Under the pieces are notes generated by a model. It searched no databases. It saw only the letters and a program-made list of their open reading frames with translations, and was not told where the DNA came from. Positions 23,628 through 37,000 of a stretch of 64,000 nucleotides of DNA are shown here, in pieces. The translations under genes and the position numbers were made by a program. Location: NCBI GenBank assembly GCA_963924555.1, contig OZ004591.1, positions 3,038,001 to 3,102,000 of the forward strand, read 5' to 3'. Positions within the stretch are counted from its first letter, which is position 1; each line of letters opens with the position of its first letter. The stretch is from Crambe crambe. Lineage: Eukaryota > Porifera > Demospongiae > Poecilosclerida > Crambeidae.

Positions 23628-26600
23628 ATGAAAGCGATGAAAGGCATGCAACTACTAGCTGTGGTGTTGACTTTGACTTTATTTAGTAAGTCTACTGTGG
23701 ATATATAGCTAGCTAGCAATATCGTGGCTGACTAGCTAGCTGGCCATAAAGTGAAGGGATCATTTTCCCCCCTTCTTTTGTTTACAATTATTTAGGTTTG
23801 CACCATGTTGGTGGCATCTCAAATTTAAAGGAGCTGTTCTATCAGCCTGTTAACAACAATTTAGTAGCTATGTGTATTAGACTTACTAATGCCACCAGTC
23901 AAATTGGATGTTCAGGTAAGGCTATGTGACAGTGAATTGATTGATACAGTCCATGTTTATACTGAACCTCATAGGGTCTGGTGCTCGTGGTGTCCTATAT
24001 TATGTGGATGAAATGGATGATGTCATGAGATTAGGAGAAAATTCTCCAAATGCTCCATACATTGTTCTCATTGAGCCCCAGCTCTTCACAGGGTAACTTG
24101 GATCTTAGAATATAAGGGCTGGGTTTCTCTGGACATACTGATCAGATGCCGTGGTTACTAATTCTTTCATTCTGCAAGAGAGGGAAGCCACAATCCTACA
24201 GTTTTGCTCAAGCCAATCTTCCTAGAGACATGAATGACTTTAGCACACATGTAGAGCAAAGTTGACCAAGTGTGTGTAGTTATTAGTGGGTACAGCTGCA
24301 ACTACTATTTGAGAATGGCTTCTGTTACCTTCAGGATAGAGGCTGAGTGGCTATTTTGTGAGCAGTCTCTGATCTTGGACACATCTTAGGGAGTCCCAAT
24401 AAGTGTTTAATTATAATCACTGACTATACAGTGTTACACATACCCTGTCAGTATATCATGTTACGTCACTTTGTTATGCCACTTAGGGATACTGTAAAGA
24501 ATCTGAAGAGTATGCAGCCCAAGGTGAAGGGAATCATAGTCCGCTATGTCGAGATATACAATTCAACAGTGCAATCTGGTGACGTCTTACATTTATACCA
24601 TAGTGTGACATTTAAGGATTGCATCCATAATACAGATTCGGTCCCAGCAGGATTTTCTCCAGAAAATTTTTGCCCTAATAATGGTTTTGGAATAGAAAAA
24701 GGTACTTCTTGATCTACTGAGATTATTTAACCATTGCTCTTGTAATTAGAAGCTCAAGATTGTAAGCATTGGAATCCAATTGTGAGTGATAGTGTAATCA
24801 TTATGATTTTGCATGCATATGGACTTTAACTTTATCATACACATAATTATTATAGGGAACAGATTTACTCTTCACTGATTTTGGTGATTTTCCAATATTT
24901 GCACTGCTATCAAGTGAATTTGATGATGTTTTAAATGTTAGTGTGTTATACATTAATTGTTAGCGTATGCACAATATTATGTGTGATCTCTTTGTAGTGT
25001 CATAATAAATTCAACAATGTATCCAGTGGAAGAATAGAAGATTATCCACTCTGTTCTGCTGAATTGACATCTGATATGGCTGTAGCTACCAGCACACCAG
25101 CATGCTTTAGAAGAGGTAAATCCGGAGTGGAATAAAATTTTTCATGGATATTTAATATTAAGGGAAGATCAATGCCATAAAAATTAGAATATTTAAAATG
25201 TCCATATCTTCATTATACTACCCTATAAGCTTGATCTTTCCAATAGTGTACTCCCATAATTATATGGAAGACCTGATATGTTACCACATACTTATGAGGC
25301 CTTTCATAGGGCCTAGCTGAACTGAGGGATTTATGTAAAAAAAAAAGACACTTTATTTACACTTTTTAAAACATATTTTTGAAACCTTACCCCCCCTTGA
25401 AATCCCTCAGTTCAAGGCCCATAGAAGCTATGATAGGAGTATCAAAGGCTTCCTAAGTATGTGGTAATTTTTCAATTACTGAGGTCATGTCAGGTCTTCC
25501 ATATTGGAAAGCTCTCAAAGAGAGCTCTCTTTTGAGACCTAAATCAAGCTTATAGGGGTAGTATAATGAAGATATGGACATCTTAAAAATTCTGCGTTGA
25601 TCTATAATGTATTTCTAAGTATTTTGGAGGCACCTACATGATGGTGAATATATGGACTACTTACATACTTGTGCTATTCTTTCTTCAAGCTAACCGTGAT
25701 CCTTTTTTTATGAGGGGTTCATGTTCAGTAGGCTTACTGGTGCTTATTCTATTATGCTACAGCTAAGTGCAACTTAAAGATAGTGTATAACTGGCCTGCC
25801 TTGCAGCTTCAACTAGTGCTCCTTGAAATACTAATTTGTGATATACGGTAGGTTGCTCATACTTGTTACCCCTGTAGAGCGTCTGCCCATCCCCTACTTG
25901 AATGGAGAAATTATTTGTGTTTCTTTGGGAGATCTTACGACATGGGGGTCTCTCTTCAACATATCCAGTAGTGACTACAATGAAGCAATCATGTTAGCTG
26001 TTAAGGTACATAATGTATTTATAGTGTGCAGTCTTTGTAAAGAGAGGCAAGTACCCATTACTTGTACTTACATCTTTATATCTGTGCAAGTAATCGTCTT
26101 CTTGGGAACTGACATGATTTTGTACTTAGTTCTTCCTGTTCTGTTATGCAATGGAAGTATGATACATATTTCTCTTGTAGTTGGATAGCGTTTCATTTTT
26201 CCCGACAAGACTATCATTTGGAGCAAGCAGTGAAGTTGCAGCAATAGCTACTCTGTTGGCTGTTATTGACCAGCTGGGACGACTCAAGAAAAATGTACAT
26301 GCATCTATTATTCCTATTGTGATACTTATCCACTAGTATGTCCTCCTTTAGGATTTAGTGACAGGAGTGAGAAAACCCATTCTCTACAGCTTCTTTCATG
26401 GGGTAAGTCACCCTTAAAAGCTTGAAGAAGGGTGTTAAAGGTATGATATAATGTTATGATCTTCAGGAGAGTTGGGACTACATTGGGTCATCAAGGATGG
26501 CGTATGACATGATTCGGGGAAAGTTTCCTGAGAATAAAGTAAGTGGGCAGTGGAGTACGTATGTGTTTCCTTGAGCAAAATAAATTCTGTGCAGTATGTT

Positions 26601-29230
26601 TAGGATGCATGATCATGTTTAGTCCTCTTGTTTATAGGCATTGCCAAAAATGAATCTTAATGACATCAGCTACTTTCTAGAACTTGGCCAGCTTGGATTG
26701 ATTGCTAACAGAACAATCTTTGTTCATGGTGACTATGTAAGTGATGCATGTTCTACCATACAAGTGTGCACACACACAAAAAAAAAAAAACTCTGAATGA
26801 TGTTGCATATTACGTATATGACGTATATGACATATAGGAGTCCAGTATAATCCAACGTCTTAAAGCATTTGGTGTTAGTGATGGGATTACTGTGAAAAGT
26901 AGTGGCACTGATAAGGCGGCACTTCCTCCAGCCTCCCTGCAGAGATTCATCAGAGAAGCTGCTAGTGTGGGCATTGACAACTTTTCTGGTTCTGTGCTGA
27001 CTAGTTTCAACAATGTGTTCGATAATAAGTACGAATAGACATAAACTCATAAAGTTCTTGCATGAATTATCTGACAATGAGTTATACAAGAAAATTGCAT
27101 GTCCCAAATACCATCCCTACAGTAATGGTCCACTCCCACACCTCTACAATATGATATGCATTCGATTTGAGGGGGAACTGTGTGTGTGTGTCAATAACTC
27201 GTAAAATGCATGAGTGATCCTTTGAATATCATCTTATTTAGGTTGTTTGGGAGTCGTTTTGATGACTTGCATAACTTCGGGAAGAGGTCAATTGAAGAAG
27301 TTGCTGCTGACTTGGCAGCAGTAGCTACAACAGTGACCAAGGTATGTGTGTAGAGAATATTACTATGGCTAATTCTGTTCCCTATACTAAATATACTGAG
27401 GCAAAATGAGCTGCCACTGACCAATCAGCTCACTATTTCATCATCTGTAGTGGAATAGGTCAGAGCTTAGCATGCGCATGAATGGTTGGCATGGAATCAT
27501 CATTTCTGTCAATGGGCGATGGACAAGACTACAGAATCGGAGTTAGGAAGCTTTCACTCCTCTTCTCGAGTCTCTACAATGTGCCTCACCTGAGTTGGAA
27601 AAGCAGCAGGAAGCCACTACTCGATGTCTAGTCTTACATGGGTACCCCAAGGGAACACTATTCGGTGGTGTGCCCTAATAATAACAGAATTAGCTATGGT
27701 GATGGAATTTTGAGATAAATCTCACTCTGGGTCCCAAATATCTGCCCGTTATCTTTTTTATATATATTCTTGTGCAGGCTGTACTGAATTTTTCAGAGCC
27801 ACAATGCTCTGATATTATGTGCAAGAATGTGTTTGAGAACATCAGTGCCAGTCCTGAATTCATTGAGGATATACTGTGTCTCTTCTTATCAAATTCTAGC
27901 TGTGATCATTCTCATAATGTTCTCATTCGCTCCATTGCAAATGAAACAGCACGTAAGCTGTCTTGGCTAATTATTGTTGTTAATCGTCCACATTAGCACT
28001 GAATTGATTAGCATAAGTAGCTAAAATCATAGTATGCTTCTAAATAAAAAGTAGCTAAAATCATAGTGTGCTTCTAAATAATATGTGCCTAGACATGAGG
28101 GGGAAAATGAAAGGGATGACTTGATAGTTAAAAATGAGCAGGAACATCTTTTTCTAATGTAGAAAATCGGCCAATATCCCGCTATATTGGAGAGAGCACC
28201 AATAAAAATCTTGAAACTGTAGTAATTGAGAAATTGTTGTCGTATCTTACTGCTGAAAATGACAGCGATATCCGATGGGTTGACAACAGTGACAACTGTC
28301 CACAACCTGATGAGGTATGTTTGTAGCAAGTATTATTTATGGACCTGGGGTCCAAGAATCTAGGAACAGCAATTGTAAGTAGAAAGTGAACATAATTATA
28401 TGTACAAGTTGAGCAGTTGATTGGTTATTCGCTTTTTTTTATAAACCTATTATGAATCTGTCTAGGGCAAGAACTATATTTCTCGCCTATGATTCTAGTA
28501 TTACTTCTGGAGGGCATCCACAGAAGTGGGTGCAGTTTGTATAGTGCTTTCAGGACATTTCTTAGGAAAAAATCAGTATTGAACTTTTTCCCCCCTATAG
28601 CAGAGATTGCAAAGGATGAAATAGTGTCATCCCAAAGTTAGCGTCCACACTGAAATTATGGTCATAAGGACTCCTTAGAGTCTTGGACTTTGATCAGATG
28701 TCCCTCCACCTCCTTAGTATCTAAAATCCCAGGCTATTTGTACACTAACAATTGGTCAATTCTTTCCTGATGACTGTCACTGATGTTGCAGATTTTGACG
28801 TCTTTGCGGGTCCAGGTAGACAATGCATCCCTTTGTCTTGAATCCTTCACATACTCTCATACTGCTGAGTCTCCAGCCTTTAACTCCACTTCTTTAGACA
28901 TCGACAGCAAAAACTATTCCACTTGGACAGAAAGCAGGTCTGCATTATAATTCTAGTCAAGCCAGTTATTATGATAACACTTCTGACATATTTACAGGTG
29001 GAAACCTATTCGTCTTCGAGTATTCTTGGTTACTACTCCATTACAAGAGGTTACTACAATATTCAATGATTTTTATTTATTTTATTTATTTTTTAAAATC
29101 CTAGGTGGGATTCTTATTTCTAGGACTATTTATGACACTCATCACAATCGTAGTGTCAATTCAGTGCAATAGGAAAGGGAAGGACATATTTGAAATTAAA
29201 AAATCGTACAGTGTTGTCAATGTTCAATAG
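23628..29230 (+). CDS. NCSTN: Nicastrin, gamma-secretase subunit
   Basis: Type I membrane glycoprotein of the gamma-secretase complex (with presenilin, APH-1 and PEN-2), which cleaves Notch, APP and other transmembrane stubs. Nineteen exons: 23628-23685, 23796-23915, 23975-24092, 24487-24701, 24750-24781, 24856-24936, 24998-25115, 25878-26005, 26181-26294, 26352-26402, 26467-26538, 26638-26736, 26838-27028, 27242-27341, 27778-27952, 28163-28314, 28792-28937, 28998-29049 and 29105-29230. All phases agree; 715 residues against 709 in human. There is a hydrophobic signal (LLAVVLTLTLF), then family landmarks FTDFGDFPIF, SWDYIGSSRMAYDM (346 onward), LPPASLQRF and YSTWTESRWK. One C-terminal membrane helix (about 675-694) is followed by a short basic tail. 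Intron 7 carries a foldback element. The start of gene A's neighbour spacing is tight: it begins about 200 bp after gene A. Confidence 0.96.
25163..25604. mobile_element. Foldback element in nicastrin intron 7
   Basis: Two inverted arms of about 200 bp meet near 25360. The left arm (TGTCCATATCTTCATTATAC and CCTATAAGCTTGAT) is matched by the right arm (ATCAAGCTTATAGG and GTATAATGAAGATATGGACA). The arms also share TGAGGGATTT and AAATCCCTCA near the centre. No coding capacity. It would form a long hairpin in the pre-mRNA. Confidence 0.75.
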
Positions 29231-29851
29231 TCATCACCTTGAATTTTTAAAGCATTCTTATTATTGTCCACCGTATTATCATGATGACATAACTATCAGG
29301 TTCTGTGTTCTTACTAATATGACAATTGAGAAATGATACATGTACAGGGGATCTTTTACTTAGAAATTAGCTATACTGAATATATACAGCAATCTGATTG
29401 GTCAGTTCCCTAGTGGAGGCACTACATTAGTAGCCCTGAGAGTACTTACTTGGGCTACACATCTCTACCTAGGGATTTATGGTATTTAGAAACCCTCAGG
29501 GGTGTAGTAAGGGTAGCATGTGGGTATGAATTCAGCTGTGGTGGGTAAGAGTAAAGTCCTAGCTTGTGAGTTCAGTAATAACATCTACACATGGCCGTTA
29601 CTAGTTTGTTTATATTTTTCTCCTTATATACAGTAACAATTCTGTGTACATGTACACCTGGGAAATAGTAATTAGTCAATTGTGGATTTTGAAGTCTTAC
29701 AAGAAGTAAGAACTCCCAAGAGTACTACATAATACTTATCACAGTTATGCATAAGAACTTCCATATAAAATCAATGGTAAGCAAAGCCTATAAAAGCTTG
29801 TGTCAATTGCAACAGTGTACCGATAGCTGGCCTGCCCTAGTCATTGCCACT
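29231..29851. other. Intergenic region between nicastrin and gene B
   Basis: About 620 bp with no recognisable gene or repeat. It must hold the nicastrin 3' end and the gene B promoter. Confidence 0.4.
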
Positions 29852-30679
29852 ATGAAGTGCTACTTTGCATTTATCACATATTTTATTCTGGCCTCAACAT
29901 CAGCTCATAATGTCGACACCAGTAATCAACATTTTCAGGTGTCTGCACAAACTTCAGGTAACTGATGGCAATGACTTGGGCAGAAAGTAATTTGTGCCTT
30001 ATATAGGAGGGACATGTGCAGGAGCAGGACATACCTCTGGATGTTGTCAAGGATCTTCCAGCAGTTGCTCTGTGATCAGTGGTAGCAATATTTGCTATTG
30101 CGATGAGAACTGCCATATGACAGGAGAATGCTGTTCAGATATACTTGCAATAGGATGCTCTGGTGAGTACTAAAAAAGCTGAAACTTATATTACTAATGT
30201 TATAAGTACTAATAATGATAGCAACAAGCTGTAGGAGTGCTGGATTACATCCTGGGTGCTGTTCATGGTTATCAAACAATTGCAGAGCAAATGGAGGTTG
30301 CTATTGTGATAGAGCATGTTCCTGGTTTAATGACTGCTGTTCAGATGTTCCTAGAGGAATGCAGTGTTCCCCTCTACCAGGTGAAGTCAGAACCATCTCA
30401 GAAAATACCATTTCAAAAATCCTAATATTTTCATCAGATATTATGAATCAAGTCCAATATGAAGGACGTGAACCATCTCAGGTAAGATTGCCTTTCACCT
30501 TTAAAGAGAGCCTCTCGCAGGCTATGAACCATGTTCTTGCATAGTACAACACAGATTTGAAGATGGGTGATAGAGAATTGATGAGAGAGCAATTCATTGC
30601 ATCTCGTATGAGAGGAAGGGCGATGAGAAGGCGTCCTATGTTTGTCAATCAACAGCAGCACCAGCAGCACCAGAATTAA
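29852..30679 (+). CDS. Secreted somatomedin-B-like gene B
   Basis: Four exons, 29852-29957, 30007-30162, 30222-30481 and 30545-30679, in phases 1, 1 and 0; 218 residues. A signal peptide (MKCYFAFITYFILAS) is followed by two consecutive Cys-rich modules, each with the pattern GCC..C..CYCD..C....CCSD..C (30007-30162 and 30222-30370), the spacing typical of somatomedin-B domains. The second half of exon 3 encodes a linker (YEGREPSQ). The last exon encodes a very basic tail (MRGRAMRRRP) ending in Gln/His repeats (QQQHQQHQN). Domain order matches genes A, C and D, though the tail differs. An in-frame Met 35 codons upstream (29747) would put the signal sequence inside, so the later Met is preferred. 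Ligand and role unknown. Confidence 0.72.
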
Positions 30680-30804
30680 CTACTCATTCAAACAGTTTAA
30701 ACTGAAGCAAGTACTAGTTAGCAATTTGTATCAGCCCATAGTCACATTAATTATGTAGTTAATTTTGATCAGACTTGTCACACGTACGTATTAGCTCAAA
30801 AAGC

Positions 30805-31035
30805 ACCTAGTGCAATGGGTTATGTATGCAGCACGAGGAAATTGTATTTCACCTACCTCAACAGGTTAGGTATGCAGCATGAGGATATTGTATTTCACCT
30901 AGCGCAACGGGTTAGGTATGCAGCACGTATTTCACTTAGCGCAACGGTTAGGTACGCAGCACGAAGAATCATATTTCACCTTAGTGCAACAGGTTAGGTA
31001 TGCAGCATGAGGAAATCATATTTCTTGACCGGTAA
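30805..31035. repeat. Minisatellite of about 45-55 bp between gene B and DLEC1
   Basis: Four to five imperfect copies of a unit containing GGTTAGGTATGCAGCA, GAGGAAAT and TATTTCACCT. It lies between the convergent 3' ends of gene B and DLEC1. Confidence 0.8.
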
Positions 31036-31089
31036 GGATGCATAAAACAAAAAAAAAACAACAATACAGCAGTATAGTATTGTCAATGA

Positions 31090-34000
31090 CTATTGTGAAT
31101 ATAGCTCATCAGCAGAACCTGATCCTGAAATACTGTATGTCCATTCTTGTCCAGTTAGTGTTTCCTTTATCAATATTGATCCTTTATATGAAATTTCAGA
31201 TCTGCATGACCACAAGGAATGTTTATGCACAGTAGCAATAACCCCAGGGGAGTATCTATTTCCATGCAATCTTTGATAATTATATACCTTGGAGAAAAAG
31301 TGACACTAATAAGCTGTGTGCTGGGCTTTCCTTCATGAAGATGAGGTATCAATGAACCTGATACTGGAGAAACTGTAATCACACCATTTAGCTCTGTGGA
31401 AGAAAAACTCTCACTTTGGAAAACATACCATTAAACACTACATGCATGTGGCTCTAGGGTATTGTTTGTTCAGCGCATTACTATGAAAAGGAATAACAAT
31501 GAGTCTATATTGAAATTATATTTTAATTGAACTATTAAAGTTGTTGGGTAAACATTACAATGAGTTTTGCATACATAACTATTATATTAGCCATTGGACA
31601 ATGAAGACTTAGTACTGATACACTGAAAGCATACTTAGTTGGAAAGCAAAACACTCTGTAGCCCCAGTCAGAGTCTGGGTGTACATTAAGTTGAGTTGCT
31701 ACTGATAGCCAGTTGATAGAATACTTGGTTGGACAAAATTGTACTTACTGTTGCTTGTACAATTTCAAGTATGCATTTTTCATAATAGCACAAGCTAGTC
31801 ATCTCATCACACATCTACGGTATACACACTCACTGTCAAAAGTAGAGGCATAAAATAGTCTACAGTCATAACCTTGGTTGGTTGGTTCTGTACTTGTGCA
31901 TTATGCTATCTGCTATTTCATTTGCCATTTCAGATAGTATAGACAGCGAGCTGTATAGCTTTTATACAGTGTGAACCTCCACACTCCGAAAAGAGGACAA
32001 ACTTCTCAACAAAGAAATACCTTTGCATATACACTCTATACAAAATAACCTCCAAAAGAGAATATAACCTCTCTACAAAAAGCTGGGTCCCAAGTGTCCA
32101 GGTTTATAAATTTCAACAGAGCTGAATACAAAATAATGTGCACCTTGAGATATGACAGCAGTCCACTGAGCTATGGAGGATGAAACATTGGATATGACAA
32201 AGGAAGAGGTTGAAGTTTGTCCCAAGAGACACGTGCCCATATTGCAGGAATTTGCTGATAAACTTAGCATTGGTAGTTTAACAGCAGCAGACAATGGAAA
32301 CTCCTACATCAATGATAACACTGTAATTAATTATTATCTATTGCTCCGAGCCCTTTCAGTATAGTCTATCATTTCTAGAATGACACAAGCATATCGACAT
32401 GCAGTACCTGAATAGCATAAGTAGAATATTTAAGCTGTAGCTTCCCTTCAAATAGGAGCTCTGAGTAACCATAACGACTTGAATTTTGATCATATATATC
32501 CAAAATGTCATACTGAGAAAAGGAAAACTTCACAGAAAACTGAAAAAAAAAGGGGGGGGGGGAAGTAGTTATACATAAATATACATAATTATTTCTAATA
32601 AGATAACTAACCCGAACAGTGCCTTGAGGTTTTATTGTTATGAGACTCCCATTTTTTATCAGTGGGTGATTAGAAAGTGTATGCACATTAGCTACAAAGA
32701 AGCTGGAGGATGTTGTGGAGAAGTCAAAGCACATGGTAGAAGTGCTTGGATTAATCAGCGTGAAATCATGGACTTGAGAAGCTTCTGATTGTACCTATCA
32801 CAAATTTATGAGTAATATATAATTGCTCAGCATCCCATTATTAGCCACACACTAGGGACAGGGGTGGATCTAGAAAATTGTTAGGGCCAGCTTAGATTGA
32901 ATCTGCCCCTGAGGGAGTTAGAAGAAGAACTTGTAATAAGGCATGTGCATTGTGGACTGTGTTGAGATAAAAGACTGCTACTTTCAGATTTTTTGTCAAG
33001 GAGCTATATACACACACTCATTTTGTTGCTGGTATGGGGTGTTTTTCTTTTTTTATGTTTCACCAGGACAACATGTTCTCTTACTACTTTCAGGAAGCCA
33101 ATAATTTTTACCTTCATGTCATCACGGTATAAGAGTGAAGCACAGCATTCAAAATGGAGACCTTCATCTTCATCACACTCTAGCAATAACCTTTATTCAC
33201 AATAAAACATGATTAATAAATACATTGGAATTAGGGTATTACGAGTGTACATCGTCTGACTAAAATTATGAACTTGCTAGCTTACTGTGATTCTTCTATT
33301 CCGGCCATTACATTGATCCTCAGAGCTTCAATATCATAACCGGATAGACGTGTTGTGTGAGGAGGATTCTACATGAACATGTGTATACATACAGTGATAC
33401 CTATTATCACTACAGTGTATATTTTTTACCTGAGTATCAATGGTCACATGACCGAGGATATAACCACATGGTGTTTCTCCCATCTGCTTAAAAGCCTTCT
33501 TGGTTGATACGTATGTGATTTCCACAATAGCACTACCATGAGCTGGAATCACCTGAAGATAAAGTAATTAACCTTGATCACTTATGCTTTCACACTTTAG
33601 TATTTACAAATCAACAGTATGCATGCACACACACACACTAACATAAACCAAGAACTAGCCTAGGTACAGTGAAACCAGCAATAAGGTCACATACTGAAAT
33701 AAAAATAACAAGTCCCGAAGTAACCCTTCAATGTGAATATACTTTGGGACTATTTTCTGTGAATCAGCATGAACAGATTAACTATAGCAAAATAGATATT
33801 TAGGTTACCAGGCACTATAGCTATAGGAATTTCCTATAACTGGATGAGAGGTGAATATGCACCACTGAGAGAACAAAACAACAGCAAAAAAAACAACAAA
33901 CAACTAACCATTCGTTTAGGATGTACATTAAAGGTGTCATAAGCTTCCTCTCCTTCATGTTCTTGTAGTCTCACACAATAGATATCAGTATCACCAATAC

Positions 34001-37000
34001 TCTCAGATTTGTCTGAGCAAATAGAAGCTTCAGTAGTTTCCATAGTTATTCTATCTTCACACTTTGCTGTTGAGTTTCTTCCTGCTTCTGAACATGTACC
34101 ATTATTCAGCTCTTCCATACTGTCTTCTAAGTCTTCACTATCATTGGCTGAGCTACACTTAATATCATTTATCCCAGCATCTTGGTCATGTTCACTCTCC
34201 ACATAAACACTTTCTGTTGTCATAGGAGTACTACACTCAGATTTAGCCATCATGAGACGCTTTTTTGAGAAGGGAGTATCGAAGAAAGCAATGAGATCGA
34301 GAAGCTTATCATCATTTTTGAGGATGTTAAATACTCTCCAGTTCACATGAAGAGCTAAAGACAATTATGATATTGTATCACTTTCTCACGAGTTAAGTGG
34401 AAAGATATGGTTAACTTCTAATAATCAAAGTGAGGCCCTTTACACAGAATACTAGTTTGAAAGTCTCACCTATGGGGCTTGAATTCCTCATACTCACACA
34501 TCGTTTAACTGGCTTAGTTCCAATAACATGTGATCCAAATCTACATCAATTATTTCTTATTTATATCATGCAGAATTTCATTGGGAGTAGAAAAGAAATG
34601 CATTTCAAAGTACATACCTTATCAATGTATTACCAAATGTGGCAGTGGATTGGAATCTGACTGGACAGCCTACTACCCCTAATTTCATGGGAAAAATCTT
34701 ATCTTCGAATCCCTTAACCTGTAGACAATGTTATCATTTGACTTCTGTGATTAAATTTCTATAATACACTAACTCTGCAAATGAGGTTGTCAACATATTC
34801 TCCCCACATATCTGCATAGGCAGTTATTTTCAGAGTGATAGAACTAAAGGCAGGTAGATCAGCAGTAGGCGGTTCAACAATGAAACAAGCTCCACGACCA
34901 TCTTCAAGGAGGTTAGAAGCATGCTCTGTAGGGGAAAATAAAAGAACATACGTAGCTGGGGTTATTCGGTAGTGGATTCAGTTACGGATAGCAAAAAGAA
35001 TTCAAAATCTATGCACCTGCTCTCTGTTGTTCATAAACTTTATCAGTGTGTGAAGTCTTTCTTAGTAGATACTTGTGTCTTTGAGCTGAAAGATTATAAT
35101 GACTAAATCACTTCATAAGCAACATAATAATTATAGCTCACAATTAGGTTGGGTAAGATGTTGTGCAGAAGGGAAGTGCATTACAAATGCTTCCAATGAA
35201 GTGGGGATAGAACTAGTATTCATCACTTTCAGGTTCAAGGTGGTTGGTTGACCTAACTTATTATCACAGCCAAAGTCCAGGAACTGGTCATTGTAGCTAA
35301 AAGTGGGAACCTCATCTTGCTCAACAGAAGTTTGATGTTGACAGTTTAAATCATGCCTATAATTATTAGAGATAACTATATAATTATATTGATGACTGTT
35401 ATGCCTTACTGTTCCAGCATGTAGTTAACTGATAACCCTCTGACATTTGCAGTAAGTGATGCAATGAGAGGGTCAGTCATGTCCAATACATTGCACTTCA
35501 AAAAGACATTACTATAAGAACCCTGAAATGAATATTTATCTTCAGTAAAAAAAATGTATATACATATGTATAGCTAGCATATGTAACTTGATTATTACAC
35601 AAACAAAAAAGGGCTAGAAAATACCTTTCTTTCTCAATGTAAAAAATATTACGGGAGATATATTTTATTACATAAAGTACCTCAGCAGTCCATGTCACAG
35701 TGAGCGGAATAAGTATTTCTTCCTGAGGACCAACTTGGCCTGTCATGATTTCAATCCTGACCTTACAGAACTGACTGTTGTCTCCAAACACCTAAATTAT
35801 CATAGCACACAAGAAGATAGCTTGTAGTACATATCTTGTGCACTTTCTGAGCCAGAGGGTGTTAATAAATAGCTAGGCTATTTCTGCAAATACAATGGCC
35901 ATTTGCTACGATCACTGTATTTCTACCTTGGAACTCCAAGTAAAGTGGGCTGGAATGAGGGTATTATTTCTGAGGAGAAATTCACTTCTTAGAGGAATTC
36001 CAACATAAGCCTCATCAAAGTGGAGCAAAGAGGAAGATAAGCAAAGACCTGGACACTGGACCTCTGCCTCCACAGAAATATGTCTTAACAAAACAAAACA
36101 AACAACAATAACCAGATTGGAGGACCACAAGGTATTGGACTAAGTGCCTTTATCACTATAGCTATAGGGAAAATTAACTCTGAAAAAATCTTCTGAACCT
36201 TCTACGTACATATGTGGTCTGCCACCTCTCTAATCAGATTCCATACGGAAGAATATTATAAAGTCATACATACTTATTTGGCTTTCCATCCACAAGTACT
36301 TGCAAGATAGATCTTAAACGACCTGGTTGTTTGGGTTTGCATTCAATAATAATGGACATGAAGTTCTGAGGCTTAAGTGTCCCTTTAGCAGGAAGAAAAG
36401 AGAGACAACGGTGGTCCTATCAAAATAAAAATTTGTTTAGCTATTCATAATGACAAAAAAATTGCTGACTATAGATTTAGTTGATGTTGACTAGTGATTT
36501 GTAATTTTGGGACTTCATGTAACTTTTAGACAAAATATTGGAGTCATAATTTTATGGTGGATAATGCTTAGTGACAATATTTATGGCTGATGAATTTGGG
36601 AATTGATACTCTACGTAGCTAGTACACATGGAAAATAATTCTTTGAATCAATTGATTAAGTACAGTACTTTGCACCCTCTCTGGTTGTAGTTTGGATATC
36701 ACTTACTGAGAAGCCATCCTTTGACTCTTGAATCAGTTGGTTGAGCTTATAAGTAATAGGACAGTTAGATTCATTCTTCACACACATTTTCAGGCTATGC
36801 CTTTGACCAAACCTGATAAGGCCAAATCTGAGATTACTACAATCAAGAGATACAGTAGGTCCCTATAAGAAAAATAAAGTCATATTTAACTAACTATGTA
36901 AAAAGCCTCATGATTGCACAGATCCCCTTTCTCAAATAAGCCTGAGGTATTATTGGACTTGCCTGTATTTTTCCTGAGATATGGAGAGGAAAGTGAGAAG

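Noticed and set aside
26733-27107. Antisense frames over nicastrin exon 13
   Set aside because: Shadows of the real coding exon on the other strand.
30805-31035. Regularly spaced repeats resembling a CRISPR array
   Set aside because: The units are contiguous imperfect minisatellite copies without unique spacers, in an animal genome.
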